Below, piece after piece: positions 6,803 to 8,632 of a DNA stretch of 8,632 nt. Origin of the DNA: an uncultured Bacilli bacterium (GTDB lineage: Bacteria > Bacillota_I > Bacilli_A > RF39 > UBA660); NCBI GenBank assembly GCA_944332375.1, contig CALVJU010000099.1:1-8632 (forward strand). Reading direction: 5' to 3'. Each line of letters opens with the position of its first letter. Within the stretch, counting starts at the first letter, position 1. The notes under the pieces are model-generated. The model ran no database searches. It saw only the letters and a program-made list of their open reading frames with translations, and was not told where the DNA came from. Position numbers and translations under genes: made by a program.

Positions 6803-7015
6803 ATGGGAGATACAGAATTTTTTAGTAATGCGATAGAAAATGCAGAGGATAGAGATATGACAAATGATTTAGAAACACCTGAGTATAAAATGTTAGCAGA
6901 TACACTGGATCATTTAGAACAAGAAGATTACTTGAAGAGATTTATTGATGAAACAGATTATGATACGTTTCAAGACAAATGTCAAACATATGAACAAGAG
7001 AAACAATCATCCTAA
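6803..7015 (+). CDS. Small, strongly acidic protein of unknown function
   Basis: The protein has 70 residues, of which 21 are Asp or Glu against about six Lys or Arg. It has one cysteine, no signal peptide and no membrane segment. It looks like a soluble, mostly helical cytoplasmic protein, with predicted helices around PEYKMLADTLDHLEQEDYLKR and after the DETDYDTF segment. ATG 6803 follows AGAGAGGAA at a good distance. It lies 36 nt after ezrA and 19 nt before the sortase gene, so it is probably cotranscribed with both. I do not recognise the family. Its codon use matches its neighbours and its ribosome binding site is good, so it is likely a real gene. A role with EzrA is possible but rests only on gene order. 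Confidence 0.75.
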   Translation: MGDTEFFSNAIENAEDRDMTNDLETPEYKMLADTLDHLEQEDYLKRFIDETDYDTFQDKCQTYEQEKQSS

Positions 7016-7034
7016 AGAAAATGAGGGGATAAGA

Positions 7035-7895
7035 GTGAAGAAGAAAAAAACAAAAAGAATGTCACGTGTAGAGAGAATCAAAAAACAGCGTCGTAAAAAA
7101 CGTCTTTTGATCTTTGCTTTTTTTCTTTCTTTTTGTGTTTTTGTTGTTTCTTTGTTTTTGATTTGGAATTGGTTTCAGGATAATAGAAAAATTGACCAAT
7201 TAGTGAAAGAGACTTCAGAAACGGTAAAGAAAACGGAGAAGAAAGACAGTGAGAAAACAGAGCTTGTAAATCCTCCTGAAGAAGATCAACCAGATGACTA
7301 TTGGGATTATATTAAAATGGATTTGTTAGAAGTAGATTTTAATGAATTATTACAAAAGAATTCTGATACTGTTGGATGGATTGAAGTAAAGGGAACCAAT
7401 ATCAATTATCCAGTTGTTCAAACAACAGATAATTCTTATTATTTGTCTCATGCCTTTGATAAGACTCAGAATGATGCGGGTTGGGTATTTATGGATTATC
7501 GAAATGATGCGACCAATTTTGATCAAAATACCATTATTTATGCCCATAGTAGATATAATCAGACCATGTTTGGAAGTTTAAAGAATATATTAACAAGTTC
7601 TTGGTATAATAATAAAAATAACTATATTATTCGTATGTCTACTCCGACTGAAAATACGATGTGGCAAGTATTTAGTGTATATACGATTGAGGCAGAAAGT
7701 TATTATATTACAACGAATTTTTCGACTACAGAAAGTTATCAAGAATTTTTAAATACGATGAAGAGTAGAAGTGAAGTAAATTTTTCAGCTACAGTAAATA
7801 CGAATGATAAGGTTTTAACTTTATCTACTTGTCAAGATAATTTTGGACATCGTGTTGTGATGCATGCGAAGTTAATTAAGAGAGAAGCAAGGTGA
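7035..7895 (+). CDS. srtB: Class B sortase
   Basis: Sortases are membrane-anchored cysteine transpeptidases that cut a sorting motif in exported proteins and join them to peptidoglycan. The 286-residue protein starts at GTG 7035 after GAGGGG (7023-7028); in-frame starts further upstream lie inside the preceding gene. A very basic N-terminus (1-23) precedes one membrane segment (about 24-45), giving N-in/C-out topology. A Lys/Glu linker (50-90) leads to the catalytic domain. Class B features are GWIEVKGTNINYPVVQ, GWVFMDYRND, IIYAHSRYNQTMFGSL with catalytic H171, and LSTC with C266 followed by R273. All three catalytic residues are present. It is longer than many SrtB proteins because of the basic tail and linker. 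No substrate with a recognisable sorting motif is visible here. The srtB symbol indicates class only. Confidence 0.93.
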   Translation: MKKKKTKRMSRVERIKKQRRKKRLLIFAFFLSFCVFVVSLFLIWNWFQDNRKIDQLVKETSETVKKTEKKDSEKTELVNPPEEDQPDDYWDYIKMDLLEVDFNELLQKNSDTVGWIEVKGTNINYPVVQTTDNSYYLSHAFDKTQNDAGWVFMDYRNDATNFDQNTIIYAHSRYNQTMFGSLKNILTSSWYNNKNNYIIRMSTPTENTMWQVFSVYTIEAESYYITTNFSTTESYQEFLNTMKSRSEVNFSATVNTNDKVLTLSTCQDNFGHRVVMHAKLIKREAR

Positions 7896-7908
7896 TACTT
7901 GCTTTTTT
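7885..7908 (+). terminator. Intrinsic terminator of the ezrA-sortase unit
   Basis: AAGCAAG (7885-7891) pairs with CTTGCTT (7898-7904) around a six-base loop, followed by a T run to 7908. The sortase TGA stop (7893-7895) lies in the loop, so the last sense codons form the left arm. Confidence 0.85.
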
Positions 7909-7927
7909 AGGGTAAATTCGTTACAAT
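7899..7927 (+). promoter_or_regulatory. Possible promoter for the exported-protein genes
   Basis: TACAAT (7922-7927) is a good -10. The sequence 17 nt upstream is TTGCTT (7899-7904), a weak -35 that is also the right arm of the sortase terminator. A promoter is expected here because a terminator separates the units. The call is tentative. Confidence 0.4.
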
Positions 7928-7954
7928 GAAAAAAATAGGGCATAGGTGATTCTC

Positions 7955-8539
7955 ATGAGAAAACTTTCTAAAAGATTTATTTCTGTTTTTAGTATTTTTT
8001 TCGTGTGCTATCTTTTCTTGTTATCGGTAGGATATGCTTTGTTTCAAGAAACGCTACTTGTCCAGGGGACAGTTAGTACAATGGAATATTATGAAGGGAC
8101 AATACTTCCTCATACGCCAATCATTGTAGATACTGCGAATAACCGTTATCATACAGAATCGAATCATAAAGACTTTGTCGACTTCGACAGTGAATCATGG
8201 AGTGAAGATACTCTGACGATTAATTATGATAAGAGACTTGGAATTGTTAGTGGAAGTAATACCAATCAGTTTCACATTCAGATTCAAAATCCTACTGTAT
8301 TACCGATGACAAATGGACAAGCTACGGCTGAGATTACAGAAAATGGTTGGAGTTTTATTCATTCTGTTTCTGCTACTGTCTCTAAGGATACCATTTTACC
8401 AAATGAGACTGTTGACATCACGATTACAGTAACAAGTAATATGTATTTGCCAGTAGGAAGTCAGCAAGTACGAACAACCATTAGCTACACGTTACAAAAT
8501 CAAACAAAATATTTATATATTATTATTAACTATGATTAA
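7955..8539 (+). CDS. Exported beta-rich protein of unknown function
   Basis: The protein has 194 residues. ATG 7955 follows AGGTGAT (7944-7950); a GTG at 7946 lies inside that site. Residues 1-28 form a signal peptide: basic MRKLSKR, a hydrophobic core, and a likely cleavage or membrane-exit point after VGYA. The following segment LFQETLLVQGTVST resembles the strand found just after the signal in many Firmicutes surface proteins of the SipW-dependent or TasA-like type; this comparison is by eye. The rest is Thr/Asn/Ser-rich and looks like beta sandwich, with alternating segments such as ATVSKDTILPNETVDITITV and RTTISYTL. There is no LPxTG or similar C-terminal sorting signal and no C-terminal membrane segment, so the neighbouring sortase probably does not anchor it. 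It lies 17 nt before the next exported-protein gene. Confidence 0.8.
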   Translation: MRKLSKRFISVFSIFFVCYLFLLSVGYALFQETLLVQGTVSTMEYYEGTILPHTPIIVDTANNRYHTESNHKDFVDFDSESWSEDTLTINYDKRLGIVSGSNTNQFHIQIQNPTVLPMTNGQATAEITENGWSFIHSVSATVSKDTILPNETVDITITVTSNMYLPVGSQQVRTTISYTLQNQTKYLYIIINYD

Positions 8540-8556
8540 ATGAAGGAGGAGTGCAT

Positions 8557-8632
8557 GTGAAAACAAATCGTTTACTACTTTTTATTTTAACGTTGGTTAC
8601 TATTATTTCTAGTGAAAGTTTTTCCTTCATTC
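8557..8632 (+). CDS. Start of another exported protein (3' truncated by window end)
   Basis: Twenty-five residues are visible. GTG 8557 is placed seven bases after a strong AAGGAGG (8543-8549); ATG 8555 is followed at once by a stop in its frame, and GTG 8551 is too close to the site. The visible part, MKTNRLLLFILTLVTIISSESF, is a typical signal peptide or membrane anchor. It follows the previous exported-protein gene by 17 nt and is probably cotranscribed with it. The mature protein is outside the window, so no function can be given. Confidence 0.7.
   Translation, partial: MKTNRLLLFILTLVTIISSESFSFI

Noticed and set aside
8176..8189. Palindrome TGTCGA-CT-TCGACA as an operator or terminator
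   Set aside because: It lies inside the exported-protein gene, encodes part of a plausible VDFDS segment, and has no T run or promoter beside it.
7955..8539. Sortase substrate
   Set aside because: There is no LPxTG-like or NPQTN-like motif, no C-terminal hydrophobic segment and no basic tail.
1..8632. Mycoplasma-type genetic code with TGA as tryptophan
   Set aside because: tyrS, the sortase and other full-length genes end properly at TGA, and tryptophans are encoded by TGG, so the standard bacterial code applies.

Overview
The window is AT-rich DNA from a low-GC Bacillota (Firmicutes) chromosome, most likely a Bacilli or Erysipelotrichia-like lineage. The reasons are an EzrA division protein, a tyrosine T-box leader, a short cysteine-free S4, strong AAGGAGG-type ribosome binding sites, sigma-A promoters, and TGA used as a stop. 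The species cannot be named from the sequence. Most of the window is housekeeping: ribosome maturation, tRNA charging, a ribosomal protein and cell division. Surface-protein genes lie at the right end.

Layout. Positions 1-144 hold the tail of an unrecognised gene. A two-gene unit follows: rbfA (189-545) overlaps an unnamed 476-residue helical protein (535-1965) whose C-terminal domain resembles a RelE/HigB-type fold. The 1966-2212 gap is a tyrosine T-box leader that controls tyrS (2213-3448). tyrS overlaps a small divergent protein-kinase-fold gene (3441-4124). A bidirectional terminator separates that gene from convergent rpsD (4150-4752, minus strand). rpsD has a consensus promoter and a leader of about 160 nt that can form a pseudoknot, probably the S4 autoregulatory site.

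Divergent from rpsD is the ezrA unit: ezrA (5048-6766), a 70-residue very acidic protein (6803-7015) and a class B sortase (7035-7895), closed by a terminator that overlaps the sortase stop codon. After it come an exported beta-rich protein (7955-8539) and the start of another exported protein (from 8557, cut by the window end).

How they fit together. The left half concerns translation: RbfA matures the 30S subunit, TyrRS charges tRNA-Tyr under T-box control, and S4 nucleates the 30S body. The right half concerns the cell envelope: EzrA at the division ring, a sortase that attaches proteins to peptidoglycan, and exported proteins. The least understood parts are the RelE-like coiled-coil protein beside rbfA, the kinase-like protein behind tyrS, and the acidic protein between ezrA and the sortase. 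No mobile element, CRISPR array, tRNA or rRNA gene was seen.
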